Shown: positions 1 through 12,000, counted from the first letter of the stretch. The stretch is 64,000 bases of DNA from Pseudocercospora fijiensis CIRAD86 (GCF_000340215.1 NW_006921532.1:124001-188000); one strand, 5' to 3'. The notes: a model not told the origin generated them from the letters alone. Translations and numbers: made by a program.

Positions 1-900
1 AAGTCGGTATATCGCTTATTTAACGAACTCCCTCGACGTAAGGGTTATAACTAGATCGGGCATACCGTGCTTTATAGCGTTAACTTGCGCTATAATCTAG
101 AGTTTGTAAGTATCGCTACGTTCGATCTGCTACTCTAGTGCCGTAAATCCCTCGTAAAATGCCGCAGAAGACGTAACGGTATATATGTATATCTCGAGGG
201 TCGACTAAGACTAGGTACCGTAGTAATCGGCGAATAATTTTGCTAATCCGAATATAGTTAAGGTAACCGACGCCGGCGGAGATTCCTAGTTGCGGTCTAA
301 ATACGCCCGGTTGCTATATTGCTATACGACTAACGACTCGTTCTACTACTTAATCTACTCCCCGAGTGTTACGTAGGTCTTAACTTCGAAGAAACCCGTA
401 ACGAGGCCTTCGATCTTACTCTATCGCTAGGGTATCTACTCTATTCGCTTCGTACTTATATATTACAGCAGACAGTCTCGGATAGCTAAAAGAGCGCTCT
501 CTATAAAAGGCTTTTCTATAATTTGTCGCTTGCTACTCCGAACGCTAACGTTAATACGTAGTAGCTTACTACCGCCCGGCGGCTTACGCGAAGGTTAGCG
601 CGCCTTTACCTACTTATTACGTTAGCGTAGATTATTATTTATGCCGAGGTACGTATATATCCTACCTTAGGCCGCCCCTTTAATAGCGTAGGGTTAGGAG
701 CGCTAGGCGTACGCTTAGCCTTGCTAGGGCTACGGTCGTTAGGCCGAATGCTCGGCGCTATCGAGTCGGAATCGCTATCGTCGCTATTACCGCTAAGCGA
801 TCTCTAGGGCGTAATTTGCGGCTCGTAATCGGAGTTCGAGCCGTAAGGGCTTTTATAATCGCTATATCGGCGTTAATTAGGCGGAGTTAGGCTAGGTGTA
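1..900 (-). pseudogene. RIP-degraded unknown gene, paralog of 2270-3520
   Basis: Unrecognised family. Read on the minus strand with TAG/TAA taken as lost Gln/Trp, the stretch gives an Asp/Ser-rich segment (about 860-770), a Lys/Pro-rich segment with KGRPKVG (about 690-660, AT-hook-like), then the motif PPGGSKLLRINV (about 575-540) and a long readable tail that runs off the window start. The frame changes between the Asp/Ser-rich part and the PPGG part, so there is a frameshift or a lost intron. The same PPGG(S/T)KLLRIN block followed by an alpha-helical segment ending LLQYI or LQQYI recurs on the same strand near 3450-3340, so the two are paralogs. A nuclear DNA-binding role is only a guess from the AT-hook-like basic stretch. 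Ends are approximate and the C-terminus is missing because of the window edge. Confidence 0.4.
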
Positions 901-2270
901 CTACCTATAGTAGGGTTACGCTATAGTAACGATCCGGATATAGATACCTCTATTAGTATAGCATCCTTCTCTAGTATAGTCCTTAGAGAAATGCTACCCT
1001 ATAGTGAGGCTACTAATTAAGCTACGTCTATCCTCGTAGTATCTTTCTCCGGCGTAGTAGTAGGTATACGGATGCAACTCCCGTATAGTTTGCGGAATTG
1101 CTTATCGGTAAATATAGCTAGCGCCTCCTAAGGAGTAACAATATCCGTGCCTTTAGATAGACAACGAGCTTATTAAAGCTTCGTCTATTCCTCGAGTAGA
1201 AAGAAGACCTATAAGCCTAGTTATCTAACCTATTAGGTCGCTCTAGGTGTCTATAATATACCGAATCCGACGTAAGTCGTAGTATAAGGCGTACTAGCTC
1301 TCCTTTTAACTTTTGCTCTCCGTTCGTACCGCGAGATATTGTTCTAGTTATCCGTATCCTATAAGCGGGTAGAGCGTAGTCGCTTACTAGTATAATAGAG
1401 CGTCTCTTAGTAAAATGCCGCCTACTATCGGCGCCGGTAGAAGTCTAGTCGGAATTACGCATCTCGGTAGTAGTAGCCTAAGGCAGGTATCTAGTTAGAG
1501 GACGAAAGGCTAAGAGTTTAAGCTCGTCGTACAAATTGTAGAGTACGAAGTGCGTATTAGGACTAAGGATGTACCGATAAGCTCCGCTACTAGCTAGTAG
1601 AGTAGAACCTAACTTTTATTTGTTTGTTTGTTTACTAATATCCGAGCTCGTACGGGTCCTCTACGGACGCTACCCGAAATTTCTCGACGGTCCTACTAGC
1701 TTGTTCGCTATACGTAACGGCCGTCTAATATTATCCGTATCCCGCTACCCGCTAAGGGCGCGATATATACGCGGGATAATTTAAGCGACTTCTATACCTC
1801 TATCGACTAGAGACACAATACTCGGTTAACATTGCTATAAGTTATATATACGACATATCTCCGCTAAAATTAGAGTACTTTTTATTTCCTATATAATTGC
1901 TACAGTTAACGGTGCGATCGGATAGGGGTCTGCGGGACTTCCCGCATTTCGCTAGGGCGGTCCTACGGAAATCAAGTATATAGATACGGCTAGAATAGTA
2001 ACGGTAAGACAATACAGGTCTTTATTACGATTTAGGGGCAGGTAGAGACTATACTATGTATAGCACCGCTCGCCGTACAATTATAGCCTATAGGTGTATT
2101 AATTAGGAGCCGTAGCGTAGATAGCGGTTAATATACCTATATTAGTAAGCCCTACGGTATCTTAGTAGACTACTAGACACGAAAGAAGTAGGGATTAGGT
2201 ATAATAGTATCTCTACTAGAGAGCGTTAGGTCTTTATTTGCGATGTCTAGAGCCGATAAGCCGAATTATA
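900..2270. other. No resolvable gene; hairpin module inside
   Basis: Heavily mutated DNA in which I cannot choose a strand or frame. It holds a short TTTG run (about 1618-1632) and a double-hairpin module at 1933-1972, described separately. The rest shows the same CA/TG-poor, CG-retaining composition as its neighbours. Confidence 0.5.
1933..1972 (+). repeat. Double-hairpin module, copy 1
   Basis: A small hairpin (GCGGGACTTCCCGC, 1932-1945) is followed at once by an imperfect 27-bp palindrome (1946-1972) with arms ATTTCGCTAGGGC and GGTCCTACGGAAAT. The same two-hairpin arrangement occurs at 47321-47360 and 56180-56219 on this strand and at 28905-28948 in the opposite orientation. Confidence 0.7.
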
Positions 2271-3520
2271 GCGAAGCCCTAGGTATAATCCCGATATATT
2301 ACGATTAGTATAGTAGCTCGTCGAGATCCTCGACTTCGATATACTCTACGCCGCCGACCGATTCGGTTTCGTCGAGGTCCTTAGTATCGATATCGTCCTC
2401 GCCGGTAACTAATTTGCTTTCGCCGCTATACTCGTTATCTAGGACTCTCTTACCCTAGTTCTTAGTATAGCGAAGGTCGTTTTCTCGATAGTCTCGTCTA
2501 GGGTCGGGGGTGTTAAGAGCGTTCTAGTTAAGTTATATAGTAAGTACAATCGTTATCCGCTTAATCGGACGGTGCTTAGTAACTAGCTCGAGTATAGACT
2601 CTCTTAGCTAATTCTTTCGGGTACCGACTCCCGTTGCTTTTAGCCGTATAAGCGTTAATGTTTCGTAGACTTTGTTAGGATCTAGCCTAGTACTATATAT
2701 CGGATTTGTATTACCTAGCTAGGATACCTTTCTCTCCTATTACCTTCCTCTATTCTTAACGCTATATTACTAAATAGGTTACGAAGGCCTAGAGGATTGA
2801 TATATTCTCTAAATAGGGAGAAAAAAACGATAGGTCTAGAATGTATTGTATATAAGGTCTTCTAAGCGACGAGCGCTAATAGCGCTACTAGGAGCCTTAT
2901 ACCTTCCTATATATACCTACTAACCCGGGAGACCGCGCCTTTAACGAGATTCCTCGTCGATAGGACTATAGGCTATTAGATTCGCCGTATAGTATAGCGT
3001 TGACTTGCTCTATACTTAGCTATTCGGGTTATTGTCTTAATCGATCTTATCTACTAGTTTCTATCATTATTAATAAAATGCCTAGAAGCGCGTAACGCGC
3101 TAAATGTAATCGTAGTAGACTACCGAAGATGTAGTCCTTAAGAATCCGGCGAACAATCGCTAGGCGGGCGATTGTATCCTACTAGTAGTCCGACTAGGGG
3201 TTGTAGTCGCATTGCTCCGCATTTTATAACTCGTTCTAGTCTATTATTCGTTATATAGTTTCTTACGTCGAAGAGGCCTATAACGAGGCCTACGCACTCG
3301 CTAATCTAACTACTAAGACGGCCCTATTCGCTTTATATACTGCTACAGATAGGCGTAGATAGCCGTTAGAGATTTTTCTAAAAACTTATTCCCTCTAATA
3401 TAGCGCCTGTTTTTCGAACCGTTAGCGTTAATGCGTAGAAGCTTAGTGCCGCCCGACGGCTTGCGCGTACCTCCCTATAGGGTTTTCTCGCGTTCTACCG
3501 TTCTCGGGTGCTGCCGCTAT
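2270..3520 (-). pseudogene. RIP-degraded unknown gene, second paralog with PPGGTKLLRI
   Basis: Minus-strand reading gives the motif PPGGTKLLRIN near 3455-3420, a helical segment with LEKSLTAIYAYLQQYI, and further downstream (about 2480-2280) a very acidic Asp/Glu-rich tract containing TGEDDIDTKDLDETES. The first part matches the gene at 1-900, whose own C-terminus lies outside the window; I infer that the acidic tract is the C-terminal part of this gene, though frameshifts separate the segments. No catalytic motif is seen. The plus strand of 2390-2800 is also fairly open, so the strand of that part is not certain. Function unknown. Confidence 0.35.
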
Positions 3521-4080
3521 AAGTATTCCTTACGCCTTTCTACCGAAATCATCCTTACTTGCTTTGTTTACTACGGAGGAGCACCTCGTATAGCCGAATA
3601 GCGGGATAGAAACGTAGGGATGAAATATCCTTATAGACGCGGTAAAGCCGGATTCTAGTTTTAATAACTAGGAGATAGAGACACGCGTATATTAAAGGGT
3701 AACTAAATGTAGCGGAAGGTTGTAAGGGCCTTACTAGGGACAAGGTACACATTTAGGGTAGGGGGAAGAGTCTACTACGGGAAATGTCCTTATTAAACCT
3801 TGTCTATAGTAGCTAGTAGGGACCTCCTCGCCTACTCTACGTAAACGGACCGGGCTAGGAGGGCAACTTTCTAGGCCTTGAAATTTAGTAATATCTTAGT
3901 TAAAAAGCGGCTCTTTAAGCGCTAATAAGATAAAGCTAATTTAGCTCTATAATAGCCTTAGACTACTATAACTAACCTGTTCTATACTAAGAGCAGCTAT
4001 CGTATACCGTAACCGATAAGAGTGTATCGCCGATAATCTATCGGGCTATAATATATATGTATTATTTCTCTTACTCGCAC
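3521..4080. other. Unresolved spacer
   Basis: A 65-codon minus-strand frame (3555-3752) is open but matches nothing I know and is hydrophobic/aromatic from Cys/His-to-Tyr changes. I see no RNA gene or repeat here. Confidence 0.4.
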
Positions 4081-5255
4081 TTACTCGCTCTCGTCGGAAG
4101 ACGTAGCGTAACGAGCGTAACGAGCGTAACAAGCGTAACGAGTACGCCGATAGCTATCGCTACGTCTCTTCTTGTACTTCTTACTAGACTCTTCCTCGGA
4201 GATAGGGTCCTCCTCGTCGTTTTCGGAGTCTAGATTACGCTTGCGCTTTAAAGACGCTTTCTTCTTTTCCGAGCCGTAGCCTAAGCTATAAGAGTAGCGG
4301 CTCTTCTTACTAGAATAATACTTAGAGTTCGATAAACGGCGAGAAGCCTCGTAATGTCCCTTCGAGGTGCGCTTCTTCTTGTCTTGCTTAGTAGACTTAG
4401 TACGACCTCCCTTCTTATATAAGGATCGACGCTTCTTAGGATTAGCGTCGGACTAGTCGGACTAACGAGAGGATCCCGAGTCGGACTCGGACGCCTTATC
4501 TAAGCTTAAGGATATAGAGCTAGATAGCTCCGACGCGTAGTTAGATATATTAGAAGCTACTATACGCTTCTCGATACCCTTAGCTTTGCTTTTAGATAGC
4601 GCCGCAGACTCGCTATCCTAGGCGCCTCCCTTAAGCTTCTCCCCGATTAGCTATTAGTACGTACTAGTCTTCTCGCCGCCCTTTAAGATAGTAGACTCGC
4701 CCTAGGACTCGGACTTCTCGTTTATAGGCCGGTAGATGTCCGGGTTAGAGGCGGTAGGAGTCTTACGGGAAGAGGCCTAGACGTTATCGTCGTTCTACTA
4801 TAAGGGAGAGATAGTAGCCTTTAGCTAGAGCCGATGCAGTTAAGAGCCGGCCGGACTACCGTTAGTACGAGACGCTACCTTGTCCTTACTAGACGCACGC
4901 GGTAAAGCTACGGCACTAGTCGTTTTCGCCTTCGCGGTATCGCCGCTAGCTATAATAGATTAGCTACCAAATGCAGTGCTTTCCGAGGTAAGGCTAGCGC
5001 TTTGTTATATTACCCGAACGCAGTTATATAGTTAGATATACTAGTAGGATTCTCGCCTAGAACTTTCGAGAGCTACTCGAGTATAGCGGTAGAACCCTCG
5101 CCTCTACCGTAACGATATACAAGCTCCTAAATAACGGCTTCCGGCTATAGATTAGTTAGTCTACGCAGTAACCGACCGTGTAGTATAAAAGGGCTTATAT
5201 TAGGGTCGTTCTCCTACACTAGCTTATTGCCGGAGAGTTAGGCCTTAGGAGGCAT
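4081..5255 (-). pseudogene. RIP-degraded gene for a basic, Ser/Lys/Arg-rich protein
   Basis: One of the few genes here with a surviving ATG (5253-5255, start MPPKAQLSGNK). The N-terminal third reads as an ordinary folded segment (PNISPFILHGRLLRRLTN, then a helical stretch with YGRGEGS). The C-terminal half is low-complexity, with alternating Lys/Arg-rich and Asp/Glu/Ser-rich blocks (SDSESGSS, KKRRSLYKKGGRTK, SENDEEDPISEEE) and a run of Tyr-Ala-Arg repeats coded by a 10-bp tandem repeat. The end TAA at 4081-4083 could be a true stop or a lost Gln. The span is not a multiple of three, so a frameshift is present. The charge pattern suggests a disordered, possibly nuclear protein; family not recognised. 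Confidence 0.45.
4105..4142 (+). repeat. 10-bp tandem repeat (GCGTAACGAG)x4
   Basis: Four nearly identical 10-bp units, coding for Tyr-Ala-Arg repeats near the C-terminus of the minus-strand gene at 4081-5255. One unit carries G-to-A (AACAAG), the RIP direction. Confidence 0.8.
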
Positions 5256-5870
5256 AGTAGGGATATTTAAGCCCGCCTCCGATTGTATTGCAAGCGACGG
5301 TTAATAGTAATATCGCTAGTTGTAAGGCGTATATACGTATGTCCTATAGTATTAACGGGGATAATTATTGTTTAAAATAAGCTAGAAACTATATGCGCGC
5401 TCTAGGGGCGGGGTCGCGTTAAGGGGAAAAACAAGATTATATATCGTTACTAGGGTAATACTTAAGGGCCCGAGCTATACGCTATAAGCCGCTAGGCGGA
5501 CCTATTGTACCTTATTATATATTAAATTCTAACCGCCGAACAGCTAGATCTCGACGCTATATTATATTACTCCTATATACTACTCTACTAATTTCCCTAT
5601 AATAGGAGATATTAAAACTAAATCTCGGCGTAGCAAGCGACGCCTAGCTACGATAAGCGATAATAAGCTATTCGAGTAGGTATATCGCGTAGTCTTTACT
5701 CCCCTACAATATACCCTAACCGCTAGTAGCTACGTACGGCTATTAGCGACTGCGACGATCGCCGACGCCGAAGCCTTCTTAATATAGCTTATTCTCTAGG
5801 TAGGTATATCCCCTAGTATACGAAGATACCTTAATAGTAGGCTAATAGAGCCTAGCAAACGCAGTTTCGC
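5256..5870. other. Intergenic, nothing recognised
   Basis: Sits between the divergent starts of the minus gene (5255) and the plus gene (about 5880), so it would have held their promoters. No repeat, RNA gene or clear regulatory motif is visible after mutation. Confidence 0.4.
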
Positions 5871-5874
5871 ACTA

Positions 5875-6990
5875 ATACTATAATAGTATAGATGTTATCG
5901 TAAAATTAGAACTAGGATCTAAGCTAGGAGCTACGCTAAAGACTACCGCTAAAGAGAAAAGGACTACTAAAAAGAAGGACATCGTTAAGCTAAGTTTCGA
6001 TAATAAGTATAGCGACGTAGTAGAGCTAGACGACGGAACCTATAGGGATATAAACGAGTTCGATAGTAAGGGTAAGCGCGTCCGAATACTTAGACTATTA
6101 GTAGTAGCTAATATTCGTTTAGCCGATAGAAATTGTTGTTTTAAATCCTTCGGAGAGGTACGAGAAGGGGAAGAGCGATAGCGAAGGTAGGATATTCGGT
6201 TCTAGTTGTCCGGGAACGTATACTAACCGATGTAACTAGGTAACGATCTAACGAGTCGGGAATAATATATCGAGGATATAGGCTTTATATTATCGGAAGC
6301 TCGCAAAACACCGTATAACAAGACTAAAGCTATAAACAAGGCAGGGAGGCCTACTATCCCTAGACGCAATCCTAAGGCCTCCTCCCTTTTATCGATAAGC
6401 GATATAAGTTCTAGGGATTAATAGGGGAAGGCAAAGCTATAGGGGGAAAGGAAAGCGCGAGGGGAATCCTCTAGTAGGGGCGAAGATTAAGTTTCGGACC
6501 GAATTAGGGGCAATATATACGAGGAAAGTACTAGCGTTACGGATGGCCCCCTAAAACGTAAGCGTAGACGACTCCGTAAATCTAGTTAGCTAAACGGCGT
6601 TAGATCGAATAGCGAGGCTACGAGATTATTATAGCGTAAATTGACCTTCTTATAGCTACGACGTTAAGAATATTAGCTTTCGGGTACGATTAATTAGCTT
6701 TAACTAATACAACGCGCTTGTACTATAGTATAAGCACTTTATACAATCAGTACACTTCGGTAGAAGAGTATTAGCATACGTTATATACCGTGTACTATTA
6801 TAGACTCTAGGTTATGCCGATAGACGCCGTAGCTATAGTGTATATACGAGTTGTAATACGAGTACGTATAACATTGCTATAAGCGGTCTAAAATGTAGGA
6901 GACAAACAAAACGCATCTTTCGTGCTAAGCAACTGCAAAGGCCTTAACTAAGGTAGTCTACTAGAACCCGATTGTACGCGCCGTCCTAAC
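5875..6990 (+). pseudogene. RIP-degraded unknown gene
   Basis: Continuous plus-strand reading in one frame with stops only at TAG/TAA. It opens near 5890 with DVIVKLELGSKLGATLK, then a Lys-rich stretch, a segment with SDVVELDDGTYRDINEFD, a Cys pair (NCCF) about 80 codons in, a Lys/Arg/Ser-rich middle and a Gln/Arg-rich C-terminal part. Start codon not identified; a GTTATC context around 5893 suggests the N-terminus is slightly upstream. The C-terminus converges with the minus-strand gene fragment at 6990-7844. No family recognised; the basic middle could be a nuclear localisation or nucleic-acid-binding region. Confidence 0.4.
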
Positions 6991-7844
6991 CGAGGGAAAA
7001 CTATCTATATCTTAAGTATATACTAACAGTCTTCCCCTTTTCCGTAACTAATCTATACTCGGGAGCGAAGCTAAAATATGCTACGATAAAGCCCTATACT
7101 TGCCCGAAGTAATCGACTAGTAAGCGGTGCCGCCTAGAGCACTTCCTAAGAGGTACTAGAGCTATAATATTCGAGATGCTTCGGACCCCGTCGAATGTAG
7201 TAATTATATTAGGGTTCGTATCGGGATAGTAGCTCTATACGTTCAAATTCGAGCTGCGATGCCTAGTACTTCTTTGAAGGTGTCGTCTGCGGTTCCTACT
7301 CTAAGTCTTTAGCCAGCTAGCCTCCTACGGTCGCTAGCGCCGGCTAATCTTTAGGGAGATCGACTTAAACGGCGCTAGGTATGCGGTCCGCGGATCGTAT
7401 ATATCCTAAAACGAATTGCTTAAAGCGTAACTCGTAATCCTAATATAGGTATAATATAAACTCTAGTAGCACTAGACGGCTAGATATCGGAACCTATCCG
7501 ATAGACTAATAATAGTAAAGAACTAGGTCGTATATCGGCTAATTACTATAGACTAGCTCTGCAGTACGGGTTACCGCTATATACTAGCGCCCTTTGCCTT
7601 TGCTCGTATAGCTTAGATTACTAGTTAAGGTCTCCGGGGACGGAAGTAGCTAATAGGTACGGAGACATATAATATAGAGTTTCTCGAAAAAAGTATTATA
7701 GCCCTATAGGAGACGAGTTCCTCGAAATAAAGGACTTTAATAGGCTTGCTAAATAAGCTATAGCTGCTAACGGAATGGCTTTCTAAAGAAGTTTTTCCGA
7801 TAACCTAGATTTCGATTGCTTGCCTTTAGATCGTAGCTAGTAGT
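6990..7844 (-). pseudogene. 3' part of a long unknown gene split by the Gypsy element
   Basis: Minus-strand reading from the insertion site (7844) continues the frame of the fragment at 14742-17834. Removing the element and one GTAGT copy joins codons GAC ACT ACT AGC TAC without a shift. The reading includes TSYDLKASNRNLGYRKNFF, a segment YDLVLYYYQSIGQVP and a C-terminal region toward about 7000. Every interruption is TAG or TAA, as expected from RIP of Gln or Trp codons. Protein family not recognised. Together the two parts would code for roughly 1300 residues. Confidence 0.5.
7840..7844. repeat. Target-site duplication GTAGT (left)
   Basis: GTAGT directly precedes the left LTR and is repeated exactly at 14742-14746 after the right LTR. 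A 5-bp duplication is typical of Ty3/Gypsy integrases. Confidence 0.95.
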
Positions 7845-8190
7845 TGTTACGGTTACTCGCGATAGATCGTTAAGTGACTTCTTATTATATACAAGCCGAG
7901 GCTTCTTTAGAGAGGCTAATACAAGCGGGAGGCAGAGACAGAATAATTGGTATAAAGGTAATTCCAATTAGTAAGTAGGTAACATAAGTTGAACGCCTCG
8001 AGCTATAAAGGCATTCCGGCGTTCCTAAATATAAAGGAGACATCTTGTCTATAGTCGTAAGCGACGTAAGCGACGCTGTCGCTCTCGACCGCTCCTATCG
8101 CTCCTAGTAAGATAGAGCGACAGCTTAGCCTACTAGTCTTAGCGTCGCTCTAAGATTATATAAGGACTCTAACTAATTAGATCCGTAATA
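7845..8190 (-). repeat. Left LTR (3' LTR of the element)
   Basis: 346 bp, beginning TGTTACGG and ending CCGTAATA on the plus strand; the final ATA is a RIP-changed ACA, so the original termini were the inverted pair TGTTACGG and CCGTAACA. The inner half has a Gly/Asp-like CG-rich short repeat (gcgacgtaagcgacgct). Aligns along its whole length with 14396-14741. Confidence 0.95.
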
Positions 8191-8204
8191 CTATCCCCCT
8201 CCTT
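8191..8204 (-). other. Polypurine tract of the Gypsy element
   Basis: On the minus strand AAGGAGGGGGATAG abuts the 3' LTR. It is the expected primer site for plus-strand DNA synthesis and fixes the orientation of the element. Confidence 0.85.
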
Positions 8205-8254
8205 AAGCGGGATAGTCCCTTATTCCGGAACTTTCTAATTCCAACTTCTTTGCT

Positions 8255-8881
8255 ATGCCAAAGTTATTAAAGGACTTGTCTTCTCGTTAGCGTAAGGAAA
8301 ATATCGCAAATAATATCCTTACCGACTGCCTCGAAATGCCGATCCGCTACTTTTATTACGAATAGGCCAATAAATCCTACAAAGTCGATCTCCGTTCCGG
8401 TCGCTGCTCCGAGTGCGCCCTATACGGCTAGTCCTATAATATGTAAGTTACTCGTATAGAGTATAAAAAAATCCGGAAGGCGCGCCTAAAGATAGCTAAA
8501 GATCTCGAAGCGGCCGAAGAGGAGGAGGACCTTCTTACGCGGAAGCTTTTCGAGCATCGCGTAAAGGTCCGTCGCTTACGTAAGTCGCTACGTATAAAGG
8601 AAGATCGGGAGGTATAAGCTCTTAAGGCAGAGGAAGCCTCTATTTAATAGGCGGAGGAGCTCGAAAGAGAGCTAGGCTCTTCGCCTATAGAGCCGATAAT
8701 ATTCTCGTTGCCTACTAACGAGCCGTTTCCCCTAGATAGCCGATTATAGATGTCGCCTTATAACTAGAGTCGTCTAGATAGGACGTCCTAGCCTACCTCT
8801 AAAATTCCTAGTAAGAGTGCCGAGAGTCTAGTATCCTAAAGGTATATATTTTTAATGTTTCCTATCTATTTTATCTTCTAG
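8255..8881 (+). pseudogene. Accessory ORF antisense to the Gypsy element, Cys-rich plus coiled coil
   Basis: A 209-codon frame from ATG 8255 to TAG 8879-8881 in which every internal stop is TAG/TAA, i.e. a former Gln/Trp. The start reads MPKLLKDLSS. About residues 25-65 hold a Cys-rich pattern: RYFYYEQ (two Tyr probably from Cys), then RCSECALYG with an intact C-x2-C. This resembles the short zinc-binding domain of many fungal ORFs of the form C-x2-C...C-x2-C. Residues 75-160 are Lys/Arg/Glu-rich and likely coiled coil; the tail is Ser/Pro-rich. It lies between the chromodomain and the 3' LTR, transcribed against gag-pol. Function unknown; could be a captured host gene or an element-encoded regulator. 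Confidence 0.6.
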
Positions 8882-8969
8882 CTAGTTAGTCTAGTAGTAT
8901 AATTCTTAGCTATAAAAGACATAGTTGCTAGGTACGCTATTAGAGTCCCCGCTCCTCGAGCTATACTGC

Positions 8970-9056
8970 CCTAGGTTGTTAAGAACTCTAAGGCGCTATA
9001 ATCGATAGGGTCTAAGAGGTCGTAGGTTCAATTCCTATACTAGTTATTTCCTTTTT
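8970..9056 (+). pseudogene. tRNA-like Pol III sequence (degenerate)
   Basis: Contains a perfect B-box, GGTTCAATTCC (9025-9035), within a T-arm-like stem (GTAGG with CCTAT), an A-box-like TGCCCTAGGTTG (8977-8988) and a T5 run (9052-9056) that could terminate Pol III. The acceptor strands do not pair and the anticodon loop lacks the usual T33, so it is not a working tRNA. It lies in the non-coding 3' part of the Gypsy element. Possibly a tRNA fragment or chance match. Confidence 0.25.
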
Positions 9057-9059
9057 GTT

Positions 9060-12000
9060 CGGTTTTGAAATTTTTTAATTATCTGCTAACAGTTCTACAG
9101 GTTTTCTTTTAGTTCCTAGGTGTTTTCTAAATGTAGGTATCCTTTCTATTTAATAAGGTATTTCTGACCTTGCTAATCTAGGATCTTTTCGACTTCAAAC
9201 TCATTTTCTTCCTTAGGTTAGAAGTGAAATGTTTCTTAATACGGTGTTTCGGCGTCTGCAGGTTCTAGTATAGAGATATAGAATACTAGGTAGATTTTCG
9301 CGTCGTCCGGTAGTTTAAGTCGGTAATTAACTAGTCCTTTAGGCTCATTAATCAGAAATGGCCCGACTTTAACGTAGTCTAGTTTCTTAGTCGATCTCCG
9401 GGTTTTTAGATTCTTTGTTAGGAGGTAGACCTTATCCCCCTTTTTTAGCTAAGGTACCATTTTTCGTTTAGCATTATATAGTCCCGTAATCTTTTCTTAA
9501 GACTCGGTAATTGCCCTTTACAATTCTTTATATACCTGCTTTAAGTCTTCTAAAGCGACTATCGCTTTATCCGCGTATAGATACTATAAATACTGTTCCC
9601 CGAACAGCTACGGATGTTTCCTAAAATTAGCGAAGAATAGTGTCTCTTTCGTAGTCTTAGATTGTTGGTTGTTTAGTACAAGTTATACTATAGGCAATAG
9701 CGATGCCCAATTGTTTTATACGTAATTAACGTAGTGCCGTAAGTATACCTCTAAGGCCTGATTCTTAACTTCCGTTTGGCCGTCTATCTATAGATAGTAT
9801 ACCGTTAATAGCTTGTACTTAATTCCAAGCGTCGCTATAAGCGTCTTCTAGTAGTTTAACGTAAAGAGCTTATCTCTATCCGTGATATAGGTCTTTAGAA
9901 ATCCGTAGTATCGTATAAGTCTATCTAGTACGAGGTATCCGAGTTGCTCTGCCGTACTTGCTTCGTTAGTAGGAATGAAGTGTACGTATTTCGTAAGCCT
10001 ATCGACTATAACAAGTATTATGTCGTAGCTATGTCCTATAACCGGATCCTTAGACTTCGGTAGTTTCGTAATAAAGTCTATTGTAACCTCGTCCTATAGT
10101 TTATCTAGTAGCGTCCTAAATTGGATATGTCTATATCTAGCGTGTCTATTAGCCTTGTTACGCTAACATTGTAGACATTTCTTAATATATTCTAGAACTC
10201 GTTGTCGCATATATAGGAATCCGAAGCTTCGCTTAACTAGTTCTATTGTTTTTAAAACTCTAGGGTGTCTATTTTCTAGTCCGTCGTAGTATTGTCGTAT
10301 ACACTCCGTAACTCGTTCCTTAGGTACTTAGTATTTCCCGTGTTCGATTAGAAACTGTTCTTCTATATCCTAAAGAACTCGTATAATATAGTTGAATTCT
10401 TTTATATTAGCACTAAGGCTTCCGTCTTGGTTTGCTTTTAATATCTGCTGCTGTACTGGTTCGTAACCCTCTATATAGTCGCTACGGCGGCTTAGTGCGT
10501 CGGCTCGTCCGTTCTCGCGTCCTAGGGTATAGCGGATTTCGAACTTGTACTGCCCTAGTAGCTCCGACTAGCGGGCCTGTCTTCGGGTTAGTACTTTAGT
10601 CGTAGTAAAGTAAGTTAGATTCTTATGATTAGAAAGAATCGTAAGACTTAGTGCTCCTTCCGCGTATACTCGCTAGTATTATAGTAATGCAACTATTATA
10701 AGTAGCTCCTTATTATAGATGTCGTAGTTCTGTTCCGCGGGTAACATCTTTCTCGAGTAATAGGCTACCGGATATCGTTTCCCGTTATGCTCCTATATAA
10801 GGTATGCTCCTATAGCCCTATCCGACGCGTCTATTTCTATCTAGACCGCCTTACTCCTATCGAATAATCGTAGCGTTAGCGCAGAAACGCATTGCTTCTT
10901 TAGCTGCCTAAACGCTTCGTCTTCCTTCGTACTCTAGTTCTATTTCTTGTCTTTCTTTATAAGCTCCGTAAGGGGTGCCGCTATCTTAGAATAGCCCTCG
11001 ATGAATTTCCTATTATAGTTGGCTAATCCTAGGAATGATTGTACGTCTTTAACGCATATAGGCGTTAGCCATTCCTATATTAACTTGGTTTTTTCTAGAT
11101 CGATCCTAATTCCTATAGTGCTAATAATAAATCCTAGGAATTTGACTTCCTTCTTATAGAATTCGTATTTCTTAGGTGCAGTCTTAAATCCTACTTGAGT
11201 AAATCGTTCAAAGACGTCCTATACTATTCGTATATAGTCCGCGAGAGCTCCTTTAGTATAGACTAAGATATCGTCTATATATGCGATAACGTATATATCT
11301 AGAAGGTCTCGGAGGACTTCGTTTACAAGGTCTTAATATAACGCTAGGGCATTTGTAAGTCCTATAGGTATAACTAAGAATTCGTAAAGCCTATATCTTA
11401 TTCGGAATGCTGTTATCTATTCGTATCTAGCTACTATACGTATTGCATAAAACGTATCGCGTAGGTTAATCTTCGTATACTAGTCTAATCTAGTTAATCG
11501 GTCTTGCATTTCTTCGATGTTCGGTAGTAGGTACCGATTCTTAATTGTAATGTCGTTAAGTCGTCTAAAATCGACTACTAGCCGTCCTTCGTCTGATCCG
11601 GCTTTCGGAACGAACATTACTAGTAAGGCTACCGAGGATATCGACTTCCGTATCTAGCCTTTTTCTAATTTCTCTTTTAGCTACTTGTCTAGGGTTTTGA
11701 GCTCTTTCTTAGACATTGCGTATAAGGGTCCCTATAGAGGCTCTTTCCTAGGCTGTAAGTGTATTTTATAATCCTATAGTTAGTATTTAGGTAAGGCTGC
11801 CTTGCCTCTCTCCTCTTTAAAGAGTCGCTTCTACTTACTATACTCTTTAGGAATGTCTAGGTCCGAGATTCTAGTTTTATTCTTCGATAGTGTATAACTT
11901 CTATCCTTCCCGTAATTATTGTTATAACCCTCCTAACCTAACGGTAGTATCGATCCGGGTTGAATACGGTTCTCCGTAATTCCTATCGACGTAAACGTCT

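Noticed and set aside
8970..9056. Functional tRNA gene
   Set aside because: Acceptor stem does not pair and the anticodon loop is not canonical; kept only as a low-confidence relic.
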